A stretch of DNA of 64,000 nt, taken from contig NZ_JADOTY010000001.1 in the NCBI RefSeq assembly GCF_015751785.1, positions 1,984,001 to 2,048,000 on the forward strand, written 5' to 3'. Both the position numbers and the translations under genes were made by a program. This DNA is from Micromonospora vinacea. GTDB lineage: Bacteria; Actinomycetota; Actinomycetes; Mycobacteriales; Micromonosporaceae. Shown piece by piece: positions 36,847 to 45,887 of the stretch. The notes below the pieces were generated by a model, which worked only from the letters and a program-made list of their open reading frames with translations, was not told the origin of the DNA and made no database searches. Each line of letters opens with the position of its first letter. Within the stretch, counting starts at the first letter, position 1.

Positions 36847-36920
36847 GCGGGTGTAGTTCAATGGCAGAACATCAGCTTCCCAAGCTGACAGTGCGGGTTC
36901 GATTCCCGTCACCCGCTCCA
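36847..36920 (+). tRNA. tRNA-Gly (anticodon CCC), CCA encoded
   Basis: The acceptor GCGGGTG pairs with CACCCGC, then discriminator T and an encoded CCA. The anticodon stem TCAGC/GCTGA holds the loop TTCCCAA, giving CCC for glycine GGG codons. The T loop has GTTCGATTC. A hairpin terminator follows directly. Confidence 0.97.
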
Positions 36921-36923
36921 CTG

Positions 36924-36965
36924 CGAAGGCCCTGATCAGGACGTGAGTCCAGGTCAGGGCCTTCG
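36924..36965 (+). terminator. Hairpin terminator of tRNA-Gly
   Basis: 12-nt arms CGAAGGCCCTGA (36924-36935) and TCAGGGCCTTCG (36954-36965) are perfect, with an 18-nt loop. From here to 37095 nothing else is visible. Confidence 0.8.
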
Positions 36966-37095
36966 ACGTCCTGCCGTTGCAGCGACAGTTCGTCCTCGTT
37001 GACCCCCGTCACCAGTACGGCCCGCAGGAGCCGGTACGCCTCGGCGACCATGGGCTACCTGACACAGGCTGGCTGGCGGATCTAGGTTGTTTCCC

Positions 37096-37914
37096 ATGCG
37101 TGACCGACTCCCTGAGCTGACAGACCCCGACCCTGAGGTTCGGCTGGAGGCACTGCGTGCGCTGTTGGCTGGAGCCGAGAGAGGGGACGTGGTCGCGAAG
37201 CAGGTTCTCAGGGAGATCGTGATCGGGTACCGCAACTTCGACCCCGAGATCTACTCCCGGGCGTTGAATCTCCTCGTGTTGTTCGGTGATGAGTCGCTGG
37301 CCGAAGCGCTCCTCGCTGCGCTTGCCGACGAGGAGTACGGGTGCCAGAGTTGGGCGGCGAACGGCTCCGGCATCCTGCGCCTTCAGACGGCCGCCCCGCT
37401 GTTGATCGACCTACTTCGCCACCCAGATGCTCTCGCCCGCCAGAGCGCCTGCGAGGCTCTGGGAGAGATAGGCGACCCCACCGCGATCACGCCTCTCGCG
37501 CACGTGCTCGACGACCCAGCCGAGCATGTCAGAGCAGCTGCCGCCTACGCCCTGGCCGACATCGGCGACGACGAGGCGATCGAGCACTTGTGGACCGCGC
37601 TGGAGTCGCCCCGTCGGCCAGTGCGTGCCGGTTACCTGTCGGCCGCGCTGGCGCACCCGGCAATCAAGACCTTCGACCGCCTGATCCAGGCGACCTCACA
37701 CCACGACCCCGAAGTGCGCTTCTGGGCAGCACGAGCGCTCGGCGCCGCCGGCGACGAACGAGCCGAGAAGCTGCTGACGCGCCTCGCCGTCGAGGACCAC
37801 GCCACGGTGCGAACCGGCGGGCACGTAAGTACCGCAGCCAAGAAGGCGCTGAAGACGCTGCGAAACATCCGCAAACACCAACGAAAGGCACGCGCCGGAG
37901 AGCGGACCGTGTGA
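37096..37914 (+). CDS. HEAT-repeat protein
   Basis: The 272-residue protein begins at ATG 37096; a TTG at 37087 is an alternative. It is built of tandem HEAT/PBS-type helical repeats of about 30 residues, such as DPEVRLEALRALL, RQSACEALGEIGDPTAITPL, HVRAAAAYALADIGDDEAIE and DPEVRFWAARALGAAGDERA. It ends in a basic tail (RNIRKHQRKARAGE). Such solenoids bind proteins or act as lyase-like subunits; a role as scaffold or immunity-type protein is only a guess. It lies just after tRNA-Gly and faces another solenoid gene. Confidence 0.85.
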   Translation: MRDRLPELTDPDPEVRLEALRALLAGAERGDVVAKQVLREIVIGYRNFDPEIYSRALNLLVLFGDESLAEALLAALADEEYGCQSWAANGSGILRLQTAAPLLIDLLRHPDALARQSACEALGEIGDPTAITPLAHVLDDPAEHVRAAAAYALADIGDDEAIEHLWTALESPRRPVRAGYLSAALAHPAIKTFDRLIQATSHHDPEVRFWAARALGAAGDERAEKLLTRLAVEDHATVRTGGHVSTAAKKALKTLRNIRKHQRKARAGERTV

Positions 37915-37997
37915 TCTCGTCAAGCGGTACCGGGATTCCGATCTCAAGCATCTGCTGGGACGGAACACGCCGCGTGGTCCACACGCCAGCCCGGCTT

Positions 37998-38444
37998 TCA
38001 TGGTCGTCGCGCGAGTGCCCGCTGCACGCCTCGGCGCATCCGTCGCGACGTACCCGGTAGGCCGTACAAGCGGCGAACCTCATGAGGTTCCAGTTCTTGG
38101 CGACCGGCCAGCGCAATCGCTACGGCATACGGTCTGGTGTCGGCCTTACGTAGCAGGACTTCGGTCTCTTGGAGGACCTTGAGCAGGACACCTCGGTCCG
38201 CCTGTGGGTGTTGAGCGACGAGCCGAAGCAGGTGGTTGCGATCCCACTGGCTGAACTCGCCTTCAATCAGCTCGGTCAGAGTCGCCCCGCTTGCGCGGAT
38301 GTCCTTGGCGACGGCCAGCCGCACGAACGACCAAGGACTACGGGCAAGAGCGTGCAGCCCGTTCCGATCGATTCGCGGGTCCGCAACGAGGTCCAGGTAG
38401 TCCCGCGGTGTCCGTGCGCGTGGGAGCAGCGCGTCGATATCCAC
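37998..38444 (-). CDS. Leucine-rich-repeat-variant-like solenoid protein
   Basis: I take GTG 38444 as start because AGGGAG lies 6 nt before it; in-frame GTG codons at 38462 and 38459 are weaker. The 148-residue protein has repeats of the form LARSPWSFVRLAVAKDIRASG and LLRLVAQHPQADRGVLLKVL, close to the LRV pattern, and a basic C-terminus (RRMRRGVQRALARRP). No enzyme motif is present. It is convergent with the HEAT gene, 83 bp away. Confidence 0.65.
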   Translation of the reverse strand: MDIDALLPRARTPRDYLDLVADPRIDRNGLHALARSPWSFVRLAVAKDIRASGATLTELIEGEFSQWDRNHLLRLVAQHPQADRGVLLKVLQETEVLLRKADTRPYAVAIALAGRQELEPHEVRRLYGLPGTSRRMRRGVQRALARRP

Positions 38445-38553
38445 TACCAACTCCCTCACCACGTCATTGGAAGCGAGCGCCCTGCACGGGTGATCGTCTA
38501 GCCCACGCCATGAGGCGGTGGCGCAGGGCGGTTCGCATAGTCAGGCCTCAACC

Positions 38554-39123
38554 TCAGGCTGTGGCCGCTTCGAATCCCGTACCGGCCGGCGCCTGTGGTG
38601 TGGCGCCCAGCGGGAGCTCGCAGACGGTGCGCCAAGGGCTGACGTCCGGCGTTCCGGCGATGAGCCGGACCCTGTCGATGGCCGTGCGGATCGGCAGGTG
38701 CGCGGAGACGGTTTGCGCGGCGTGGCTCAGAGTGGTCTTTGCGGCGTCGTGACCGATGGTCAGGTGCGGCACCACGTCGCTGTGCGCCCCGGCATACGGG
38801 GGTGCCTCGGGAAACTGCTGCCACACTGCCGTGGTGAGTTCCCGGAACGGACGATCTGGCTGCGGAGCAAGCCAGACGACAGTTTCACCGAACCAGCCGA
38901 CGTGCGTCAGTGCGACGTCGAACCGCGGTATCCCGGCAATGGTGGCGCGCAGCACCGCCAGGACCTGCTCATCGATCTGCTGCGGGGGCAGGAACGGATA
39001 GAGGACTGTCACGTGCGCCGGCACGCCCCACCCGGCGGCCCGGTCGAGCGATGCCCGGAACCGGCCCACCGCCTCCTCGGCCTCGGGTATCGGCACGATG
39101 AGGGCCGTCTGTGTCGGTTCCAT
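38554..39123 (-). CDS. 2'-5' RNA ligase family protein (2H phosphoesterase)
   Basis: The 189-residue protein has two H-x-T motifs, HVTVLYP (about residue 35) and HLTIGHD (about 120), spaced as in 2H phosphoesterases, with the usual LIVPIPEAE opening strand. Members act on 2',5' or cyclic phosphate RNA ends or nucleotides; the substrate is unknown. The start is ATG 39123, before which the frame is open but not convincing. Confidence 0.88.
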   Translation of the reverse strand: MEPTQTALIVPIPEAEEAVGRFRASLDRAAGWGVPAHVTVLYPFLPPQQIDEQVLAVLRATIAGIPRFDVALTHVGWFGETVVWLAPQPDRPFRELTTAVWQQFPEAPPYAGAHSDVVPHLTIGHDAAKTTLSHAAQTVSAHLPIRTAIDRVRLIAGTPDVSPWRTVCELPLGATPQAPAGTGFEAATA

Positions 39124-39220
39124 CCCCGAAGTTTGCAACCAAGGTCGTTGCCGGTCCACCGTATTCACCACCCGCCACAGGCGGTCCGCGCCAGCCAAGC
39201 CAGATAGGTGCGGTGCGTTC

Positions 39221-39910
39221 TCAGTCTCGGGACCGCGTTCGTGCGGCGAGGAAGGACGGCCGTTCGGTGAGGCGGGCGTAGGCGTCTTCGTCGACCTCTC
39301 GAAGTTCGAGGCACGGCCGTGGCTCGACGAGTTTCTCCAGGAGAAATCCGGCGTCCAGGAGTTCGCCGAGGAACGTCTCCAGCGTCATCCGCTGGAAGTG
39401 AAGGGCGCCCGGCCCGTGCGGCAGGTCGACCCAGGACTCGTCGTAGTAGGAGCCGCCGAAGTATCGCCAGTCGGCCGTCGGATGAGTGGTCGAGATGACG
39501 AGCCAGCCGGCGGGACGTAGCACCCGACGCATCTCGGCGAGCAACTGTCGCCGGTTCGTCAGATGGCCTATGACCAGCGCGCAGACGACCCCGTCGAAGG
39601 ACGCGTCAGCGGCAAAGTCCAGTGGCTGCTCCAGGTCGTGCAGGCGCAACTGGGCCTGCGCGGCACGTGAGTGCGCATGGCGGAGCACTGTGGCGCTGGC
39701 GTCGATGCCAGTCACCCGGGCGCCCCGCGCCAACAGTTCAGCCGCATAGTGGCCGGCACCGCAACCGAGATCGAGGATGTCCAAACCGGCGACGTCACCA
39801 GCGAGCGCCAGCATCGCGGGCCGATCGGTGTACGCGTTGTAGGGGCTGGTGTTGGCGTTCTGTGCGAAGAACTCGCCGAGTTCGTCGTGGTACCCGGTCC
39901 CGATCGGCAT
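39221..39910 (-). CDS. SAM-dependent methyltransferase (class I)
   Basis: The 229-residue protein has the Rossmann motif I LDILDLGCGAGHYAAELLARG, motif II GIDAS, and motif IV SFDGVVCALVIGHL followed by LRPAGWLVISTTHP. The substrate is not evident. The start is ATG 39910 (MPIGTGYHDELGEFF); the frame upstream runs into the next gene's end. Confidence 0.9.
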   Translation of the reverse strand: MPIGTGYHDELGEFFAQNANTSPYNAYTDRPAMLALAGDVAGLDILDLGCGAGHYAAELLARGARVTGIDASATVLRHAHSRAAQAQLRLHDLEQPLDFAADASFDGVVCALVIGHLTNRRQLLAEMRRVLRPAGWLVISTTHPTADWRYFGGSYYDESWVDLPHGPGALHFQRMTLETFLGELLDAGFLLEKLVEPRPCLELREVDEDAYARLTERPSFLAARTRSRD

Positions 39911-40007
39911 CCGAGCACCATCCCGACCGCTCAGGGGATCCGCAACCGTTTTTGCCCGACGACACGCCTCCGAGCGGTCGTCGCCCACACCAGCGGGCGG
40001 AGAGCCC

Positions 40008-41057
40008 CTATCGGTAGTCGGCGAAGATGCGGCGTTCCACGCCATCGACGGTGACCGGGCCGCCGTGGGGAAGGATCCACTGCGGTCTGGTGTGGCCGAA
40101 TGGGACGCCGACGCAGATAACTGCCTCGGGGTTGTAGCGGCTCACCACGTCGATGACCGTGTCGCGCTGCTGCTGGCGTAGCCGTTCCCGGTCGGCGGCC
40201 GGGGGGCGGCGGGTGTGGTCGGAGACCGGCGGGCGGGCGACCAGGACCGCGTCGACGGCGCTGAGGAGACCGCGTTCACCCAGTGATCGGACGATCAAGC
40301 CGACCTCACGGGCGGGGAGAAGCTCCTCCGACGTCTCGATGAGCAGAACCCCACCCTGCAGGACCTCCGGGGAAAACGGGAAGCGTCCCGCCGTCAGGAT
40401 CCACTGGATGACCTCCAGGCAGCCACCCCAGGTGGGGCCGGTGACCGCGCGGGGCGGCCCGTACCAACTCCACGGCTCCGTCGGTTCGCGCTCTCCAAAG
40501 GACTTCAACGCCTGCGGGTCTGCCCAGTCGATGCCGACGTCCTCGGACTCACCCGGGTCGGTGATCTCCAGCCGCTCGCCGGTGAGCAGCGCCGCTCGCA
40601 GCGACCGGACGTGGATGTCGTCGACGGCAGGCCCGGGGCCAAGGTGAACCTGGGAGGATCCGCCGTAGAAGCTGGCGATGCCGAGGCCCCAGAGCCAGTG
40701 GTGCAGGTTGGTGTTGTCGCTGGTGCCGAGGAACGGCTTCGGGTCGGCTCGGGCCAGGTCGGCGTCCAGGTGGGGGATGACAGTGATCTGGTCGTCGCCG
40801 CCGATGACGGCGAGAATGCCGCGTACCTGGGGGTCCGCGAAGGCGGCGTTGATGTCCGCCGCCCGCGCTGCCGCGCTGGCACCCACCTGGCGGGTGGTGG
40901 GGTATTCGACCGGGACGAGGCCGGTCAGGTCGGCAAGCCGTCGCATGGCCTGCTCGTGGATCTCGGGAAAGGCACCGGCCGCGGCGAAGGACGGCGAGAC
41001 AACCGCGATCTTGTCCCCGGGCCTGGCCTTCCGAGGACGAACAAGCTCATGCTCCAT
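40008..41057 (-). CDS. S66 family peptidase (LD-carboxypeptidase/MccF-like)
   Basis: The 349-residue protein has the S66 layout: KIAVVSPSFAAAGAF at the N-terminus, GILAVIGGDDQITVIPHLD, the nucleophile region FLGTSDNTNLHHWLWGLG, and a C-terminal domain with GGVLLIETSEE and VICVGVPFGHTRPQWILPHGG, where the Glu and His of the triad fall. It resembles MccF-type enzymes, which cleave microcin C-like adenylates, as well as LD-carboxypeptidases. The start is ATG 41057; a TTG at 41069 is possible. Confidence 0.88.
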   Translation of the reverse strand: MEHELVRPRKARPGDKIAVVSPSFAAAGAFPEIHEQAMRRLADLTGLVPVEYPTTRQVGASAAARAADINAAFADPQVRGILAVIGGDDQITVIPHLDADLARADPKPFLGTSDNTNLHHWLWGLGIASFYGGSSQVHLGPGPAVDDIHVRSLRAALLTGERLEITDPGESEDVGIDWADPQALKSFGEREPTEPWSWYGPPRAVTGPTWGGCLEVIQWILTAGRFPFSPEVLQGGVLLIETSEELLPAREVGLIVRSLGERGLLSAVDAVLVARPPVSDHTRRPPAADRERLRQQQRDTVIDVVSRYNPEAVICVGVPFGHTRPQWILPHGGPVTVDGVERRIFADYR

Positions 41058-41093
41058 GCCGAGATCCAACAGGTACGCCAGTTCGTACGCATC

Positions 41094-41516
41094 TCATTTC
41101 GTTACAGGTTCCAGGAGAACCACGGGGATCTCCCGGGTGATTCGTTGTTGGTAGGCGGCGTACTCCGACCTGGCCGAAACCATCAAGCGCCACAGATGCG
41201 GACGCTCCCCGGCCGTGGCGGGGCGCGCGTACGCGCCGAAGGTCTCCGTACCGACCTGCACCGTGACGTACGGGTCGGCGAGCAGGTTGAGGTACCACGC
41301 GGGGTGGTGGTCTGCGCCGCGGTTGGAGGCGGCCAGCACGTAGTGGTCGCCGTCGCGTTCGTAGACGAGCGCGGTGCGGCGCAGTTCGCCGGTCTTTCGG
41401 CCTCGGGTCGTCAGGAGCAGGTCGTTCACGCCGGGCCGGGGTCGGCCGCCGGTTTCCTCGAACCGGTGGATGTGCTCCGCGACCCAAGCGTTCGGGCTGT
41501 CGTGGACCTCGGGCAT
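41094..41516 (-). CDS. Deazaflavin (F420)-dependent nitroreductase family protein
   Basis: The 140-residue Ddn-type protein shows LLLTTRGRKTGELRRTALVY, ASNRGADHHPAWYLNLLADP and the C-terminal IPVVLLEPV. These proteins use F420 as hydride donor. The ATG at 41516 has GGGAGG 4-5 nt upstream, and a GTG at 41519 is too close to the site. It overlaps the stop of the NAD(P)-dependent protein upstream, so the two are coupled. Confidence 0.92.
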   Translation of the reverse strand: MPEVHDSPNAWVAEHIHRFEETGGRPRPGVNDLLLTTRGRKTGELRRTALVYERDGDHYVLAASNRGADHHPAWYLNLLADPYVTVQVGTETFGAYARPATAGERPHLWRLMVSARSEYAAYQQRITREIPVVLLEPVTK

Positions 41517-42139
41517 CACACCTCCCGGACAATCGCGGAGGCGCGGTGGTGGCGGGGTGCCTCGATCTCGTCGACAAGTGAGATCGCGAAGTCCGCATAG
41601 CTGATCCGGCTGGCTGGGTCGCCATGTTCGGCAACCCGGTAGTGGCCGGTGCGTGTGCCGCCGTGGTCGAAGTCACCGGCGGGGGCCAGGTAGGCCCAGT
41701 CGAGGTCGGAGGTCCGAAGCTCGTCAAGGCCCGCTGCATGACCCAGGTAGAAGGGCCGGTACTCGTTCGGGTAGCCGGGCTGGTCCATCAGGGCGGCACC
41801 GGATGCCCCGGGCATGATCGAGGCGAGGCCGACCACCACCAGGCGACGTACACCTGCCTTGGTCAGGCCGGCGGCCAGGGCGCGCGACGATGCGGTGAAG
41901 AAGTCGTGCGGCGGTACGGATAGGTCGACGGCGGCGCTGATGGCGGCGTCGTGCTCGGCGGCTGCCTGCGCGATGCTCCCGGCGTCGGTCACGTCGCCTG
42001 CCACCACCCGTGCGTCGGTCAGGTCGCCGTGGTCAGCGGGGTTGCGCACCAGGGCGGTGACCTGGTGGCCGCGTCGTCGCGCCTCGGCGACGGCCTGCCG
42101 TCCGGCTCGACCGCCCGCGCCGAAGACCACGATCCTCAT
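41516..42139 (-). CDS. NAD(P)-dependent oxidoreductase/NmrA-like protein
   Basis: The 207-residue protein has an NADP-binding GAGGRAGRQAV at residue 7, VTALVRNPAD, VVAGDVTD and LVVVGLAS strands, and no active-site Tyr-x-x-x-Lys. This marks it as an atypical short-chain dehydrogenase of the YwnB/NmrA group. It is divergent from the HxlR regulator, a common arrangement where the regulator controls the oxidoreductase in response to electrophiles or redox change. Confidence 0.9.
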   Translation of the reverse strand: MRIVVFGAGGRAGRQAVAEARRRGHQVTALVRNPADHGDLTDARVVAGDVTDAGSIAQAAAEHDAAISAAVDLSVPPHDFFTASSRALAAGLTKAGVRRLVVVGLASIMPGASGAALMDQPGYPNEYRPFYLGHAAGLDELRTSDLDWAYLAPAGDFDHGGTRTGHYRVAEHGDPASRISYADFAISLVDEIEAPRHHRASAIVREV

Positions 42140-42220
42140 GAGTTACGCCTCTCACCAGAGGCCGGAGCCCGTGCGTCCGGCCGATTTGCCGACGCTATCG
42201 AGGGTCGTGGTTACCACCGG

Positions 42221-42233
42221 GATACCAGTTATC
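42221..42233. promoter_or_regulatory. GATA-N5-TATC palindrome, candidate HxlR operator
   Basis: GATACCAGTTATC lies 9 bp before the HxlR start in the 102-bp divergent region. A related GTTACC half-site lies at 42210-42215. Location suits autoregulation and control of the divergent oxidoreductase. Confidence 0.4.
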
Positions 42234-42241
42234 GTTTGGTG

Positions 42242-42628
42242 ATGAGGCAACCTCTGCCCGCCGACATGTTCGACGAGCTGTGCCCGTCCTCGCTCAATCC
42301 GATCCGATTCGGCGACAAGTGGGCGGCGCTCATCATCCGCTGTCTTGAGCAGGGGCCTCGCCGGTTCTCGGAGCTGCGCGTGCCGCTGCGCCGCGTCACC
42401 CCCAAGGTGCTCACCCAGTCGCTGCGCTCCCTCGAACGGGACGGGCTGATCAAGCGCACCGTCTTCCCCGAGGTCACCCCGCACGTGGAGTACGAGCTGA
42501 CGCCGGTGGGCCGCAGCATGCTCGAACCGATTGCGGTTGCCTGCGCCTGGGCCGAGCAGCATTGGGACCAGTTGCTCGACGCCCGCGAGTCGTACGACAA
42601 CGCCACCCGGCGCAACCGCGCTGGGTGA
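42242..42628 (+). CDS. HxlR-family winged-helix transcriptional regulator
   Basis: The 128-residue protein has the HxlR core: NPIRFGDKWAALIIRCLEQG, RRFSELRVPLRRVTPKVLTQSLRSLE and GLIKRTVFPEVTPHVEYELTPVGRSM. There are cysteines at residues 14, 31 and near 98, the first being a usual redox-sensing position (ELCPSS). The start is ATG 42242, directly after a GTG. Probably represses the divergent NAD(P) oxidoreductase. Confidence 0.93.
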   Translation: MRQPLPADMFDELCPSSLNPIRFGDKWAALIIRCLEQGPRRFSELRVPLRRVTPKVLTQSLRSLERDGLIKRTVFPEVTPHVEYELTPVGRSMLEPIAVACAWAEQHWDQLLDARESYDNATRRNRAG

Positions 42629-42634
42629 CCCCGC

Positions 42635-42652
42635 GTGCCACCGGTGTGGCAC
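42635..42652. repeat. Inverted repeat GTGCCAC-N4-GTGGCAC
   Basis: Perfect 7-nt arms begin 6 bp after the HxlR stop. It may be a terminator or an operator of the BTAD gene 98 bp downstream. Confidence 0.45.
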
Positions 42653-42733
42653 AGAGCCAGGAAAGCGTGGTCGGCCTCGGGCCTGAGAGCCGTTGGCGGA
42701 GCACCACGGCCACGCGGATGCTTCTCATGTTCA

Positions 42734-42748
42734 TGGCAGGATCTGCCA
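42734..42748 (+). promoter_or_regulatory. Palindrome over the ribosome-binding position of the BTAD gene
   Basis: TGGCAG-GAT-CTGCCA ends 1 nt before the GTG at 42750 and covers the only AGG. It could be an operator, or a hairpin that hides the start in mRNA. Confidence 0.35.
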
Positions 42749-42749
42749 G

Positions 42750-45700
42750 GTGCAGGTCGGGATGCTTGGTCCATTCGAGGTTCGCACGGACGTCGGCACC
42801 CTCATTGACGTGCCGGGCGCGCGGCTGCGCGGGCTGTTGACCGCCCTCGCGCTCAACCCGGGCCACGTGGTCCCGAAGGGGACCCTCGTCGACTGGATCT
42901 GGGGCGAACATCCGCCCTCCGACGCGGCGAACGCGCTGCACCGCCTGGTGTCCCGGCTGCGGAAGGCGCTGCCGGAGGGGTCGATCGAGGGACAGACGGA
43001 CGGCTACCGGTTGCTGGTCGAACCCGACGTCGTCGACGCCGTACGGTTCGAACGCCTCGTCGGCCTGGCTCGCGATGACGAGGGCCCGCAGCGGGTACGG
43101 CGGCTGCGCGAGGCCCTCGACCTGTGGCGCGGTGCGGCGATGCAGGACGTCGGTCTTGTCGACAGCACCGCGCTCGACGCGGCGGTCACCCGATTCGACA
43201 GGCTGCGTCTGACCGCCCTGGAGGATCGCTTCGACGTGGAGGTCAGCCTCGGCCACGGGCCGGAGTTGATCGCGGAGCTGACCGATCTGGTGGCTGCGCA
43301 CCCGGTGCGGGAACGGCTTGTTCTCGCGTTGATGCGGGCCCTCGCCGCGAGCGGCCGAGACAACGAGGCGCTGGTCGTGTATCAGCGCACCAGCGAGGCC
43401 CTGGCCGACGCGCTGGGCGTCGACCCCTCACCGGAACTCGCGGCGTTGCACGTCGCGCTCCTACGGGGTGAGGTGCAACGGCGCGAGGAGGACCGGAAGA
43501 CCAACCTTCGTGCCGAGTTGAGCAGCTTCATCGGTAAGGACGAGGCCGTCGCGGAGGTCGGCGCGCTCGTCGCCGAACACCGGCTCACGACCCTGATCGG
43601 GCCGGGTGGCTCCGGGAAGACCCGGCTGGCCACGGAAACCGCGCGCAGAATGCTCGACAACCTCCCGGACGGTGCCTGGCTGGTCGAGTTCGCCGCCATC
43701 GGCGCGGACGGTGACGTGGTGCAGGCGACGCTCACGGGGCTCGGACTTCGGGACGCTCTGCTCGGCGAGGCACCGAGCATGGAGTTGATCGACCGGCTCG
43801 TCGCCGCGATCCGCGAGCGGGAGGCGTTGCTGATCCTGGACAACTGCGAGCACGTGATCGAGTCGGCGGCGGTGCTCGCCGACCGGCTGCTCGGGGAGTG
43901 TCGGCGACTGCGGATCCTCGCGACGAGCAGGGAACCGCTCGGCATCACTGGTGAGGCGCTCTGGCCGGTCGCGCCACTGGCCCTGCCGGACGTCGACGCC
44001 GACCCCGCCGAGATCGAAACCTCTCCCGCTGTCCGCTTGCTGCGGGACCGAGCGGGCGCGGTGCGGAGGGATCTGGCGGTCGACGATCTCACGTTGTCGA
44101 CGATGGCGCGGATCTGTCGGGCGCTGGACGGGATGCCGCTGGCGATCGAACTGGCCGCCGCCAGGTTGCGCACCATGTCCATCGACCAGCTCGCGAGGCG
44201 GCTCGACGATCGGTTCCGCCTGCTGACCGGCGGCAGCCGTACCGCGTTGCCCCGGCACCGAACGCTGCGCGCGGTGGTCGACTGGAGTTGGGAGCTGCTG
44301 ACCGACGCGGAACGGGCGGTCCTGCGCCGGCTCTCGGTGTTCTCGGGCGGGGTGAGTCTGGAAGCGGCCGAACGGGTCTGCGCCGGCGACGAGGTCGAGC
44401 CGGAGGATGTGCTCGAACTGGTCACCGCGTTGGCCGAGAAGTCGCTGCTGGTCGCCGAGGGCGACGAGACCCTGCGCTATCGGATGCTCGGCACGATCAA
44501 GGAGTACGCCGCGCACCGCCTCGTCGAGGCGGGGGAATCGGACCTGACGCGCTACGCGCATCTGACGTACTTCACCGAACTGGCGGAGACCGCCGAGCCG
44601 CAGCTTCGCCGCGCGGACCAGGTGAAATGGCTTGCCACTCTCGAAGTTGAGCACGACAACATCGTCTCCGCGATGCGCGGTGCCCTCGCCGCCGGTGAAG
44701 CGCACCCGGCCATGCGATTGGCCGCGGGCGCCGGCTGGTACTGGTGGCTCGGTGGCCACCGGACCGAAGGCATGGAGTTGATCACGGCGGCCACTGAGAC
44801 GCCTGGTGAGGTCAGCGACGAGATCCGGGCCACTGTGTACGCGCTCGTCGTGCTCTTCGTGAACTCGGGACCGGGCGACGAACACCATGCGGCGGAGTGG
44901 ATCCACAAGGCGTACGAGTTCAGCCAACGTAGTCACGGCAGCCACCCGGGAGTGGCGCTCGTCGTCCCGCTGGAACGCATGTTGCGAGCCCCGGACGCGA
45001 TCCTGCCCGCGTGGGAACCGCTGCTGAACGACGAGGATCCCTGGGTACGCGCACTGGCCCGGTTGCAACTCGGCAAGATGCGGATCATCTTCGGCCAGGA
45101 CGGTCGGGATGTGGATGCGTATCTCGTGGCGGCGCTCGCCGAGTTCCGGGCACTCGGCGAACGGTTCGGGATCTCATTCGCCCTGACCGAGCTGGCGGAG
45201 CTGATTGCCGTACGCGGTGAGTTCGCCGGTGCGTGCGAGCACTACGAAGAGGCAGCCGCGGTCGTTACCGAGGTCGGCACCGTCGAGGACATCATCCGGA
45301 TACGGTCCCGGCAGGCTCAGCTGTACTGGTTGCTTGGCGATGAGGAGTCCAGCGCGGCTGCCATGGCCGAGGCGCGGCGATGCGCGGCGCGGGTCACGTG
45401 GCCGGGTGCGTTGGCAGTGCTGGCTCTGTCACAGGCGGAACTCGCTCGCTGGCGTGGCCATGCCGAAGAGGTGGGCCGCCAGGTCGGTGTCGCGACGACA
45501 GTGTTGCGCGACGAGGCGGAGCAGGCGCACATCCGCGTGGTGACACACGACCTGCTCGGTTATGTCGCTGACGATCTTGGTGAGGCGCGCAGACACCATT
45601 CCTTGGCCTGCGAGGCGGCGGCCGCGACGGGGCACGCACCCTCGATCGCGCGGGTGCTCGTCGGCGTCGCGGACCTGGCGCTGCGCCGTGACCAGTATGA

Positions 45701-45887
45701 GCAGGCCGCGCGGCTGCTCGCCGCGAGCACCGGTGTGCGCGGACGGCAGGATCATTCCCAGCCGGACGTGGCCCGGATCGAGCGGGAAGTACGGCGCCGC
45801 CTCGGCGAAGTGAGCTTCGCAGAGGCGGCGCGGGAAGGCAGTCGGACGGACTGGAACGGGTTGGTCGCGGTCACGCTCGCTTCGTGA
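42750..45887 (+). CDS. SARP/AfsR-type regulator: winged helix, BTAD, NB-ARC ATPase and TPR domains
   Basis: The 1045-residue protein starts at GTG 42750 (MQVGMLGPFEVRTD, the usual BTAD opening). An OmpR-type winged helix (about 1-90) is followed by a bacterial transcriptional activator domain (about 95-240). Next is an NB-ARC/STAND ATPase with a P-loop GPGGSGKTR and LILDNCEHVIESAA (about 270-520), then TPR-like helical repeats to the end. Such proteins activate neighbouring biosynthetic or export genes. The convergent ABC exporter (stops overlap by 17 bp) has SARP-like phased repeats in front of it. Confidence 0.94.
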   Translation: MQVGMLGPFEVRTDVGTLIDVPGARLRGLLTALALNPGHVVPKGTLVDWIWGEHPPSDAANALHRLVSRLRKALPEGSIEGQTDGYRLLVEPDVVDAVRFERLVGLARDDEGPQRVRRLREALDLWRGAAMQDVGLVDSTALDAAVTRFDRLRLTALEDRFDVEVSLGHGPELIAELTDLVAAHPVRERLVLALMRALAASGRDNEALVVYQRTSEALADALGVDPSPELAALHVALLRGEVQRREEDRKTNLRAELSSFIGKDEAVAEVGALVAEHRLTTLIGPGGSGKTRLATETARRMLDNLPDGAWLVEFAAIGADGDVVQATLTGLGLRDALLGEAPSMELIDRLVAAIREREALLILDNCEHVIESAAVLADRLLGECRRLRILATSREPLGITGEALWPVAPLALPDVDADPAEIETSPAVRLLRDRAGAVRRDLAVDDLTLSTMARICRALDGMPLAIELAAARLRTMSIDQLARRLDDRFRLLTGGSRTALPRHRTLRAVVDWSWELLTDAERAVLRRLSVFSGGVSLEAAERVCAGDEVEPEDVLELVTALAEKSLLVAEGDETLRYRMLGTIKEYAAHRLVEAGESDLTRYAHLTYFTELAETAEPQLRRADQVKWLATLEVEHDNIVSAMRGALAAGEAHPAMRLAAGAGWYWWLGGHRTEGMELITAATETPGEVSDEIRATVYALVVLFVNSGPGDEHHAAEWIHKAYEFSQRSHGSHPGVALVVPLERMLRAPDAILPAWEPLLNDEDPWVRALARLQLGKMRIIFGQDGRDVDAYLVAALAEFRALGERFGISFALTELAELIAVRGEFAGACEHYEEAAAVVTEVGTVEDIIRIRSRQAQLYWLLGDEESSAAAMAEARRCAARVTWPGALAVLALSQAELARWRGHAEEVGRQVGVATTVLRDEAEQAHIRVVTHDLLGYVADDLGEARRHHSLACEAAAATGHAPSIARVLVGVADLALRRDQYEQAARLLAASTGVRGRQDHSQPDVARIEREVRRRLGEVSFAEAAREGSRTDWNGLVAVTLAS

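Noticed and set aside
36894..37095. Possible attachment site at the 3' end of tRNA-Gly
   Set aside because: I found no copy of the tRNA 3' end further along the window and no integrase gene.
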